In this document: piece by piece, positions 47,501-58,200 of the stretch
Position numbering within the stretch: position 1 is the stretch's first letter
Layout: every line of letters begins with the position of its first letter
NCBI RefSeq assembly: GCF_003945595.2
Contig: NW_024104314.1
Span: 744,001-808,000 of the forward strand
Source of the DNA: Pipra filicauda
Lineage: Eukaryota; Chordata; Aves; Passeriformes; Pipridae
Length of the DNA stretch: 64,000 nt
Direction of reading: 5' to 3'
Notes under the pieces: generated by a model
The model's input: only the letters and a program-made list of their open reading frames with translations
Databases searched by the model: none
Told to the model about the DNA's origin: nothing
Translations under genes and position numbers: made by a program

Positions 47501-50500
47501 CAGCTTGTCCCATTCACTTTTCTCACGTTTCACACCCAGCGAATCTCTGTCCTGAATTTGCCTGTGGCCATTCCAAATCAATTACCTGCACCAGACCAAA
47601 ACAAAAAATCCAAAGGAACTCCTGTGCTTGCATGAGAGGTATGTGCCATGTTGTACATCGATTCACAACTGTTCTTTAGCCAGAGGGATTTCACCATGGG
47701 AAATCTGACCTAAAAAAGCACACGATGTTCCCCTTCACACAGCCACGAACGGCTCAGGCCTAGAAGAACTGAAGGAATAAAGCTCCTCATCAAGTTCAGC
47801 TCTCCACAGGCTCAACCTGAAGCAATTAAGAACTTATCAGAATGCTAAGCAGCACGAATATCACCAACACTGTGACAGATCCAAGCCCAAAAATCGCGCT
47901 TGGTGTGTAACACACGCAGTTAAAACAGTAAAGAAACCATAGGTGTCCAAAGAGCAAGGCCAGGAGCAGATATGCCCAAATAAATACTGCAGGCCTGGGG
48001 GAGGGGGGAGGGATCAATACCTGGGCAAAATCAGTGATTCCTACTGTTCCAATGCCATTATCCACAGATATCCATTCGTGCTTGTCTGTGAACTTGCGGG
48101 CTGAAAGGAAACAAACTTGACATTTCAGGAAGAAGTGAAATGTTGCTGGGTTAAATACAGTAACACATCTGCAGGCTTAACCTGGGGGGCTTTCTACTAC
48201 AGCTCTGTTCAATTTTCTTGGGAAATACCTTACACAGCACATACAATTTACAGAAGCCTCTTGTTCTGCTCAGTGACACGGCAGAGGCTCACTGGGTGTC
48301 CTCCTGAGAGCGTCACCAGCTCCTGTGCATTCATCTGGAGACTGAGACAGGGCAGGAGCAAAAGGAGCAGCTCCACTTCCAACAAAAGTGTAAATTTGAA
48401 GCATATATGTGTATTTTACCCAGAGCTACACATTTCTACTATAGCATAGTGGCTTTTCAAACATATTTAGTGTTTCTTTCTGACAACCACTTCATTACAG
48501 CTGGGAAGGCCAATGTTAATGACTCAAGAAACAGTGTCAGTCTTACAGCATCTCATTCAAAGCTGTCACAGATCTGTGTAAAATTAAGCCAAATTAATAA
48601 AGGACAAAAATCAGTCAAATCATGCTGACAACTGTTACTTAAGAGAATTAGCTCTCTGTTAATACAGTGACTCTGAGAAGAACACTTTAGTTATTCTGTC
48701 TCATTTTAAAATAAGCCCGTTTAAAACCTTGTAAAGTCACTTCACAGGAATGTTACAACTCTCCATCCATTTTACATCTGCAAGATTCAAGACACCTTTA
48801 TTAGAGGCAGTTGTTTTCATAAAGTCACATGGAGAGACTTCAAAAGAAGTAACTGAATCAGGAAACGTTTTTCTTGCTAACATTTTTACCTGGAACTTTT
48901 TTTACTCAGCATTTTCAGCTACCTTGTCTGTTTTCTCACTTCCATATAGTTTCCCCATAAATACCTCCTTACTTATTTTTAATTTTAACTAATTTATTTT
49001 TAATTTTCACTTGCAGCACCCATCCAGCCAGGCAAGGGATGTTGCAGAAGCTGGATAACTTCTGAAACAGAGCTCCCTGTGTGATTAGTGCCAGGGTAGT
49101 GCAGCTGGACTTTCCTTTTGAGCTCAAAATTCTCCTCTCAGGCTCTTCCTCTGGGCTGGACTCTTTACAGCACCCACCAGAGAAATCACACTTCTGCAAA
49201 TCCCAATTACATTTTGACAAATCCTTTTATATTTTCTAAACTTGCACATGAAGAAAAACAGAAGTTCTCACTGTAGACCTGCTAAAATCTTTCCACTATA
49301 AGTCTGTCAAATTTTAAGCTGTTTCAATTGCAGGCATCCTCTTATTTGTTCAACAGTAGCAAGTCTCAGATAAAATGGTTTGTCTTTGAATAGGGCCTAA
49401 ATTTTATAGCCCTCAATACAGCAATACATATTTTGCAAGTGGAGTACACCAAAAAATTGAGTAAAGTGTAAATATGAAGTATTTTTCCATGAATTATCAC
49501 TCAAAAACCCCAGAGAATTTCAGATAGCATTATTAATACCTACAAAAACATCTCCTGACACACTCCAATGAACAGAATAAATCAAATGTCTTAAATCATT
49601 TTAGGTCAAGACATTAAACCCACAGGAATTCTATTGGAAATGAGTAATGAACCATAAGAATGGAGAATGACACACAATCTCAAACCCAAGCTGAATACTT
49701 GTGATGTTACAAATGTCACACAGAAACCAACAAATACATTTTTATTTTGGATAATAATATTATACAACATCTGTTTATAAAGCAAGGCCAATAAAAAACC
49801 AGAACACTTTCACATCAGTGGAATACAGCAGTAAAATGCTCTGAACAGTTGGAAGAGTACATTTCTTTCAGGATAAAAAAAAAACGTGAGAAATTAGGAA
49901 ATCTAAGCATGCAACAAAAAACACCGTAGCTAAAGTAAAGGTCAAATTAAAAACAGTTAATAAGTAATCTCAAAATTTGAACTTTGATCTTATGTGATCA
50001 ATCAACTCAGATGAATATGAATTGTCAAAGCATACCAAATCTCTCCCCTGCATTCTTTTTCAGAAGAGCAGCTGAATTTCCTCCAGCTTCACTCATTTCA
50101 ACAGGACTTTGGTTTCAGCTTAACTAACACGTTCTGAACTCAACCCTTCATTCAGTGTAACCTGCTTCTATTAGATACTTCATAAATTTACATCTGAAGA
50201 GTGAACTCACACTCCCCCAAAGAGGCATACAAACTTTTTCCTCTCTGCCTAAAACAAAAGCACAGCTTGTTATTCCTTCGAGTGATATGTATAGAAAAAC
50301 AATGGGTACCTTAATCAGAATAGTGAAAAAGCTCAGACTGAATTTGCAAATAATGAGTAACAAACGTTATTCCTTTCACTTGCAGCAGAAGGCAGTTAAG
50401 CAGGTAGGTTTAAGACTCTCTGGAAGAAAACTGATGAGCTCTTCTTACTGGCTGCATTACTTTTATAGCATATTTGCCTCCTCACCTACTTTTTCAACAT

Positions 50501-51394
50501 TTCTGTTTGCTAGAGTAGCACAGATTCTGTTCTTCAGACTTCTGTGGGCAACTTCCATTCAAAGAGAGCTTCGACAGCAGCAGATGCCTTCAGAATTAAG
50601 TACACAGAGCAAAACCACCCCAGGCACTGATGTGCGAGTCCATCTCCTGCCTTGCCCCTGGTGCAGCTCTGGCTGCCAGAGCAAAACTTCTTCATCCCAA
50701 ACAGGCTCAAGGCCCCGAAAACCTGGCTGGAGCTCCCCGGCCCTGGCTCTGTCCCCGCCAGACACCCCCTCCTGCCCCTTTCTTGCGCTGCTGGTGCTCC
50801 TTGGAGCTGTTTGGGGGCGACAATCCCAGGAAAATATGAGCTGTGTTGGTCAAGCTGGTGCTCTCCGCGCTCGGCCCGCTCCTCAAAGCTGCTGCCTGGG
50901 GGAGACTGAGCCTCGAAAAGTTTCTTGGCAACTGAGGGAGGTGAACCTGCTCCCGGCGGGAGCGGGAATGGGGAGAGCGTCAGGAGCGGGACAAGGGGCA
51001 GGGACGAGCCCTGCGCGGCCTCAGCGCTATTGCGGGGCTCTCCCGGTACCCTGCGAGGGGCCGCCAGGACACACGGCTGGGCGGGAGGGAGGGAAAGATG
51101 CAGGGATAGAAGGAGGGATAGAAAGAGGGAAGGAGGGATATAGGGCGGCTGCCGCCCGGCTGCCCCGCGCACACCGCACCGGCGGGCGAGGTCCCGCAGC
51201 CCACCCTGCCCGCAGCCTCCCCCCGGCGCTGTGCCGCGCTCCCCCCGCTCCCCCGGCCGGCACTCACCGGACAGCAGCAGCGCCCCGGTGCGCAGCCCGC
51301 GGGCCGCGGGCACCCGCGGTGGCGGTGGGAGGCGCGGGCAGCGCGGCGCCAGCGCCAGCACCGGCCCGACCCGCCACAGCGCTCGCCACGCCAT
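44445..51394 (-). CDS. GCSH: Glycine cleavage system protein H, mitochondrial, complete, five exons
   Basis: H-protein carries the aminomethyl intermediate between the P, T and L proteins of the mitochondrial glycine cleavage system on a lipoyl-lysine, and also takes part in protein lipoylation. Coding exons on the minus strand: 51268-51394, 48021-48100, 46809-46872, 45128-45259 and 44445-44542, joined in phase to give 166 residues (human 173). The N-terminus [20 protein letters not shown] is an Arg-rich, Pro-rich mitochondrial presequence. The mature part begins near [15 protein letters not shown] and carries [20 protein letters not shown], the lipoyl site [15 protein letters not shown] (Lys100), [18 protein letters not shown] and the terminal [10 protein letters not shown]. 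All expected elements are present and the gene is intact. It lies head-to-tail behind PKD1L2, as in mammals, and starts in a CpG island. Confidence 0.97.
44725..44840 (+). mobile_element. Ancient amniote CR1 or CR1-tailed SINE remnant in GCSH intron 4
   Basis: AAATGGCCTTTTGAGTCAGA, CCAATTGTCTAATTTAGTG and CTCTGACAGTGGC resemble the turtle and crocodile element family with GGGTCAGACCAATGGTCC...GACAGTGGCC. It is diverged, so it looks old. Confidence 0.45.
45128..45259 (-). CDS. GCSH: GCSH exon 4 (lipoyl-lysine exon)
   Basis: Reads [20 protein letters not shown] and continues to NKSCYQD. Lys100 in ESVKAASE is the lipoylation site. Donor GTAAGA. Confidence 0.97.
46809..46872 (-). CDS. GCSH: GCSH exon 3
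   Basis: Reads [20 protein letters not shown] followed by His and one base of an Asp codon. Nearly identical to the human protein. Confidence 0.96.
48021..48100 (-). CDS. GCSH: GCSH exon 2
   Basis: Reads [20 protein letters not shown] then GITDFAQ. Acceptor CCTTTCAG, donor GTATTG. Confidence 0.97.
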
Positions 51395-51620
51395 CTTTGC
51401 CCGCGGGCGGGCGGGGGCGGTGCCGGCGGGAGGCGGTGATGGCGGCGGGGCGGGGACGGGCCCCTGCCGGCCCTCAGCGGGTCCCTCACGGCGGCGGGAC
51501 CGGGACGGGACTCGCGGGCCGTGAGGAGCCGCCTGGATACAGCTCCGAGCCCCCGCCGCGCCGGCAGCGGGGCCGGGGCCGGCGTGAGGGAGCCGCCATC
51601 TTCCCGTGAGGGAGAGCGAG
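50880..51620. promoter_or_regulatory. CpG island at the GCSH promoter
   Basis: G+C and CpG density jump over exon 1, the upstream promoter and the start of intron 1. Flanks are AT-rich on the intron side. No TATA box seen. Confidence 0.8.
51268..51394 (-). CDS. GCSH: GCSH exon 1 (mitochondrial presequence)
   Basis: 42 codons plus one base from the ATG at 51394-51392, ending in GTGAGT. Rich in Arg, Pro and Leu with no acidic residue, as expected of an import signal. Confidence 0.93.
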
Positions 51621-51653
51621 AGGTTTTAGGCAGACTGCAACAGACGCTCAGTG

Positions 51654-51659
51654 TTTATT
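51654..51659 (-). terminator. Probable PKD1L2 poly(A) signal
   Basis: TTTATT on the top strand is AATAAA on the minus strand, about 510 nt after the PKD1L2 stop and about 260 bp before the GCSH start codon. I saw no other canonical hexamer between the two genes. Confidence 0.5.
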
Positions 51660-51785
51660 AAATAAATACAGGTGTCGAATCTACAGCAAGCGCACGTGGG
51701 ACGTTTCGCCTTAGGTTTAGCGTTACTTCTTAGCTGTTACTGCAAAATAACACGCTGAGAACGGCTCGCTGGTGGACACCGCGTC

Positions 51786-52040
51786 ATTCTCCCAGAACAT
51801 TCTGAGTTGTGAGGGACCCACACCGATGATCAAAGTCCAGCTCCTGGCCCTGCACAGGACACCCCCAAGAATCCCACTATGTGCCTGAGAGCATTGCCCA
51901 AAGGCTCCTTGAACTCCCTCAGGCTTGGGACCACGACCACTGTCCTGGGAGCCTGTTCAGTGCCCGACCACCCTCTTTAACCTTTTCCTTATGTCCAACC
52001 TAAACCTCCCCTGACACAGCTTCACGCCATTCCCTTGGGT
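51786..52040 (-). mobile_element. CR1 LINE 3' fragment within the presumed PKD1L2 3'UTR
   Basis: Top strand: GATGATCAAAGTCCAGCTCC, CCCTGCACAGGACACCCCCA, GTTCAGTGCCCGACCACCCT and TGTCCAACCTAAACCTCCC. This is the reverse complement of the avian CR1 3' region, in the same orientation as PKD1L2. Confidence 0.88.
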
Positions 52041-52066
52041 AAGCCCGTTCTAGTGAGAAGCTGCGA

Positions 52067-52100
52067 TAACCTAAGCCTAAAACCTAACCTAACCCTAACC
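52067..52100. repeat. Short degenerate telomere-like repeat
   Basis: TAACCTAAGCCTAAAACCTA followed by ACCTAACCCTAACC: about five imperfect copies of the CCCTAA-type unit at the edge of the CR1 fragment. Confidence 0.55.
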
Positions 52101-52169
52101 ACTGCAGCTGATAGCGGACGAGTAAATATTTTGCCCACAAGCAAAGTGACTTTTCAATGTGGTCGTCGT

Positions 52170-52295
52170 TCACTCGCTGACAGGTTGCTCCAGCTGCCCG
52201 TCAGTGACTGGCTTCTCTTCCTTCTTGCATTTAATCCCGAAGAAACTGAAGAGTTTCATTAGCATTAGATCAACAATCTCCTCTTCTTCTGAAGC
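52170..52295 (-). CDS. PKD1L2: PKD1L2 last coding exon
   Basis: Cytoplasmic tail of 41 residues: ASEEEEIVDLMLMKLFSFFG, then IKCKKEEKPVTDGQLEQPVS, then Glu and TGA. Acceptor TATTTCAG. Least certain by homology but fits phase 0. Confidence 0.85.
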   Translation of the reverse strand, partial: ASEEEEIVDLMLMKLFSFFGIKCKKEEKPVTDGQLEQPVSE

Positions 52296-55200
52296 CTGAA
52301 ATAACAACAAGCAGCAAGTTACTCGGATGCACAGACCAGAAGTGGATTCAGTCGCAAGACAAAATCTCTGCTTGAGTTGAAATAAGCCAGCTTTCACTCC
52401 CAGCAAGGCATGAGTGGCTGCCAAAGCAAAACTTGCCAATATTTTTATCCAGACAAAAGCCTCAGATGAGCATGGGCACCACAGAAATTTTGGCTCTGTC
52501 AAAGCTCATGGAAATCTTTCTACAGGAGCCTGGAGTTCACTTGCCAGCTCCTATACAGCCAGTGGTATGTACAATGAGCCACCCACCGTTTCTAGATGAA
52601 GCAAATGAGAAAAACTGAATATCTCTTGTCTTCTACCAACCACATCCTTTGTTTTCATCTCTTTTGACTTTATTTAAAACCTAGAGGAATTCTGGGCAGT
52701 ACTGGAGTACTAAGTTGGATTTCACACCATGTTATCAAAAGCTTGAATGGGTCAGGGACTCACAATGAGAGTTTTAAAAGGAGCTGTAAAGTCCTCATGC
52801 ACTTCAGCAGCAGTTTTGGCACTGATTTCAAAATAGCTCAGGACAAGCCTAAGCACAACTTTTTGCTGGGTTTAGTATGTGAAGAGAAGGCTACAAATCA
52901 GATCTCGTACTGCATCTGAACAGCAAGTCGTCTGGCCAGGAGAAGACAGCATCAATCTGGAAAATCTGAAGTGTGCTTTCTCAGCAAATGTTGACTTCTT
53001 AAGAGTTGGGTTGAATTTACATGGTTTTCATCCATGGCTGAATACATAAATCATGAGTAAGCACTGAACAATAAATATTAAAAACAGGAGAGTTTAGATG
53101 AACACACCTGGTAGTGCTTCTGCTCCTCACTAAAAGCAACCAGAATCACCGAAATGAACAGATTCAGTACCACAAATGTCATAAAAATGATGCAGGATCC
53201 AATTAAGAAGGAGCCTAAAATTGGATTGTAGTCCAAGACCTGTATAATTCGTAAGGTAAGACATCATATTGTGATTGTAACCACAAACAGACATACATAT
53301 GTACATACAAGCAGTTAAGACCCAAAAAGTTTGTCTTTCTGAAAATCCCGTGTCTAATCACTTATACCATATGTATTGTAAATATATATACATTTTCTCC
53401 TTTAGCCACTGTCATGTGATATGATATGATATCATGTTAATATGATATAGTAAAAATATGATAGAATATTATATATATATATATATATATAAGATTGGCA
53501 ATCATATATATATTATATATATATATATATATATAAGATGGACAATCTTTGGGGTTTTTTTAAGTATTTGAATTTGATTGTAATGTATGAAAGTTTCACA
53601 TGACAGTTGACAAGCCTGGAGATCTGTTTATCCACGGAACAACTGAAGCTCCCTCACACCTCAGCTTTCAAAGTACACATGAAATCTCTTTATGCATTTA
53701 TTTTATTTTATTGTATGTTTTACAGAGAAGCCCAGTCAGACCTTCTTAGACTCTTAGAAACCAAGGGTTATGAAAAATCCAAACCCCTAATTTTCATGTA
53801 AGCTGCAACACAGGAATATATTTCCATGATTAACATGAGTGGGATGTAGAGGTGAAAAACGTTGTGCCCAGTTACTGATCTTCAAAGCCACCCATATCCT
53901 ATTGGACCCATGGTCTAAAAACAGCCACCAGGAGGACTTCACAATCAGAGATGTCCAAGAGCTAGCTTGCTCCACAAAAAAGAGTGTTCAAAGGATATTG
54001 CAGTATTTGAAAGAACTTAGTGAAAAAGTCAAGAACAATAAAAACCAATGTAACACAAAGTTCCCCTTGCCTTTCTTGGAAAGCTGGAGGGTTTGTTCAG
54101 AACAAACACAAGGCATCACTCACATTTCTATCTTTAGCTTTCTAAGGAAATTGCTCAAAACTGTCTGTAATGAATTAGTAACATCTCTCTAGTTGAAATG
54201 TGGGCAGGTTTCTCAATGAAAGGTTCATTATGAGTCTCCTCATGGTCAAAACGGGATGCAAGAGAGATTTCACTTGGTGTCTTTTTCTTGATGAGAAAAG
54301 GCGACTGCTTTAGGAAGCCGTGGAGCTTGCAAAATTATATTAATGTTTAACACTAATTGGAAGTATTTCTATTTGCTGGGTCAGAGCATATTTGGTAGCT
54401 GAGATGCTAATTATATGGTGATAAACTTCCCAAAATTAAAAGTGGTACCTCTTCATAGTTGAAGATTCCCAGCTGAAGACTGACCATGGTCTCTGCTGAA
54501 TCAAAGAGAGTTTTGTAAGAGTAGAGCTTCCAGCCAAATATCAGGTTTGCCTGCAGAGGACAGAAGTCACATCCTGTGTCATGATCAGAGTCCTTGCTGC
54601 AAAGTCAGCTGATGACTTCTGTATTCAGAGAAAACCCTCCCAGCTTGTCATTGGAGCCATGAAGCTTTTTGTGGTTTGGGTTTTTCTTTTATTTACAAGC
54701 AGGGGAAACATCAGACAAAGTAACAGAAGAAGCCTAACCTAGAGCTAGAACTGGATTCACTTTGTTTAGTTTTAAGACCTTTTATCATGGATATGAGAAT
54801 GTCTTATATCAGCTCAGTTTGCCACTAGATATGTGAAAAAATCTGCAAATACATGACAAAAATCATGAAAGTAATTTAGCTCGTCTTCAAGGAGCAGATT
54901 TATCCCTGTCCAAACAATTCATAGGCACAAACACAGATCCTTCCAAACAGGCAAGCTCCTTGTTTGCCCTCAGTAACCAAGATGCTGATTTGTTAATTTA
55001 TACCTTGAGGGCCTACTGTGTCTGATTTAAATGAAGGCTGCTGCAGGCTCACCTTTTTCTCATCCCTCTGCTTCTTTCTTTCACAGCTCCATCACTCTCA
55101 TGATGGGACAGCAGGCTGGCTCATGGAACTGATCTGATCACTTATTTTACCTGGTAAGTTTGTGACCACACCAGTGCCTAAAGCTACTCAGTTGCCTGAG

Positions 55201-58200
55201 TGTCAGTGCTGGAGGGAGGGATGAGGGACACGAAATCAGGCAGTGTGAGTCTGCAGCAGGTCCTGTTTGTCACAGGACTGTCCTTTATGGGACAACTTGG
55301 ATTTGGCTCAGATGGTTTCCACTTTTTTAGTGACTCTGGAATTAATTTGCTGAATTTCCTGAATCGCCCTGCCAGAAGATTTACACAAAACATCTCAGTT
55401 AAACAGTAAATGTACATAAATAGTTGCAGTCCAAGAATTCTTTAACCTCGTTAGGATGAAAATATAATTGTATTTGTATAATAAGTATTCCTGCAATAGG
55501 CAGAAAAATAATTATTTCCCACTTATAAACTAGCCAAATAGAAAATGGCACTTGCTGCACTCTCCACATAATAATTTTATCCAGAAAATTAGTTTTCCTG
55601 CACTTTGTTCTTTGTCATATCTATTACACATAGATAACCCTTTTTTTTTTCATCTCAGCATTTATTTTTTACTAAATTTTGGTTTACAAAGAACAGACAA
55701 GTGGGTATTTTAACTTCTCTTTCACACATACAAGCTGCTAACCTAAGATTTGGACAGACAGCTTTATTCCATTTTACATAGGAAAGCCGTGTTGCTTTCA
55801 GCATCCAGAAATAAATCATTTAACCTGACAGTCCCTGGGTGCTGCCTGCAGACAACAGAAAGCACAGGGGTACTCACAGCAATGGAATAGGCAAGGAACA
55901 TGATTGCAATCACAGTGATGAATCCAGAGATGTCACCCCATGCCCTCCTCAGTGTTGAGGTGATCATGTTTAGTTTAGGGTTGAGCCTGAGGAGGTGCCA
56001 CAGTTTCACTGTGGAGAGGAGCACCAGGAACGAGATCAGGTAGCCAAGAACTGCATCAGCTCTCGCTGTCTCGCTGAAGCTCACAGAGCTGTTGGAGAGA
56101 AGGGAAATGTGTAACAGACCATGCACACAGAGTCCTTTGAAGAGCATAAATGGGTGTGCTGGAAAGGCCAATAACTCTGTCCTGGTTTCACTGGAGACCT
56201 AATGAGTTCCTGCTGGAGTCTTCCCACCTGTACTTCCTGCTGTGCACACACAAAAAGCTCAGTTGTGCAGGGCAGAGCTGGTGTTTTTTTAATGTTTTTT
56301 ACAGCATTTTAGCTGTAGCCTAAATGCTGCTTATTTTTATCAACTCATAGTTTAAAGGCAGCTAATGCAGCTTTTATAAGTTGTGTGCACAAATAGAGAG
56401 CATGACATATTCCTGTGTGATTAAAAAGTGCTGCATTAGCAAGAATGTAGCTGTCAGGTTAAAGAAGTGCTTGTTCTTTCTGCTCTGTCAGCATATGTGA
56501 GGCTGCATCTGGGATTCCTAGTTTTGGGCTCCCTAGTGCCAGGAGTCTTTGAGTCCAATGAAGGGCACTGAGATGGTTGGGAGTGGGGTCACAGGACACA
56601 TGAGAGAAGGGTGTGGGAGCTTGGTTTGTTCATTCTGGAGCAAAGAAAGCTAAGAAGGCCTCCAACTGCTGTCTCCAGCTATATAGTCAGTGGTTATGGA
56701 GAGGGTGTAGTAAAACACTTCCTGGAGGTGCACAATGAAATGATAAGGGATAATAGCCACAAGCTGCAGCAAGAGGAATTCCAGATGGACATGGAAAAAA
56801 CAGGGGTTTTTTCTCCACAATGTGAATAGTTCAGGGCTCCAGAGAGGCTGTGGAACCTCTGTCCTTGGAGATACTCAAAACTCAACCAAACAAGACCCCA
56901 AGCAACCTGATCTAACACCAAAAGAGGGGGTTGGAACAGAAGCCTTCAGAGGTCCTTTCCTTCCTAAATCATCCTGTGATCCTGTCACTTCTGTCCTGTG
57001 TGACTGTATTTTAACAGATGTTATAATTTCCTATTCTGTACTAAATAAGACATTATTGTCCCCTAACCAATGGCTTTTTACAACAAAGAACAAGGCAGAT
57101 TATGTGCTTCTGGGTGGATGTCCTGTGGCAGAAAGGCTCGTTGGTTCACAAGAGGGTGATGCAGACAGGAAATTAGCAGCTAGAAAGGGAAACTTAGTGC
57201 TCAAGTCTGCTGGATTTTATTAGAGAGGTATCAGAAGAAAATCCTATTGCTGACACAAATCTAAGCCCTGAAACACTTACAGGCTTCATGAATATACTCA
57301 TATGGGATAGCAGTTTCTAGCACAGACAAGCTGCTGTCTGGGAAGGGGAAAAATAGATTTATTTCTGCATAAGTAGCAACAACAAAGGATGCATTAAATA
57401 GCATTAGTACATACTTCTCTTTGTGTTCCTGGTAGTAACTGATGTCCCGGGTCCCAAGGATTGTCCTCTTCACAAACACTGACAGAGCACTCCAGCTAAT
57501 CAATATAATGGCCATCTCCAGGAGATTCCACTTGCTGTGGAAATATCTCCATCTCAGACTCTTCATCAGTTTCCCCTGTGAAAAGAGGAGTTTTACTGTC
57601 TCAGTCTCATGACTCCAGATCATATAATACCTCTAAAGATTAGGGCAATTCCCTCTGCAATAAAACAGACTACTGTGCGTCAATAAAACTACAGCTTGCA
57701 CTGATTACTCATTATCTTTCTCAAAAGAAGCATTCCAGCCAAATCAAGTGTTGCCTTCCATTATGGGATTTAATCTTCCATTGGTGTGGCAACAGTGGTG
57801 CTTCTGAAATCAAACACAGTCACAAAGTTTTTGTAAGTGAAATCCACCCCAGACACAAGGTGATGCTGAACTTTCCACTGGCCTCACCTGTACTATCATG
57901 TAGTACACAATAAAGAGGAAATAAATCCCTTCTGCTGCAACCACAAAGATGTGGAGGCTGTTGGTGTAGGGGTAAAGCCGGACACTCTGCAGCTCTGCAC
58001 TTGTGAAGAAGGCCCCTGAAACACAAACAGGGGTCACCTCAGGGCTCTGACAGTCACACCTCTCTGTTCTCATTCCAACACTCAGTTCACCAGTCAGACT
58101 TCTCTACTTGCTTTCACATCAATGTGAGCCTGACTCCAACTATCAAACTGAGGTTTAGACTGGATTATATGAGTAACCTTGTAAGTGTTCTTTGACATTT

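Noticed and set aside
50287..51609. Plus-strand 440-codon open frame across the GCSH promoter
   Set aside because: It runs antisense through GCSH exon 1 and the CpG island, has low-complexity Arg/Pro/Ala composition and no family resemblance. It is best explained as a GC-rich shadow.
55764..56171. 135-codon minus frame read as one uninterrupted gene
   Set aside because: Only 55878-56088 is PKD1L2 exon. The flanks are intron reading through both splice sites.
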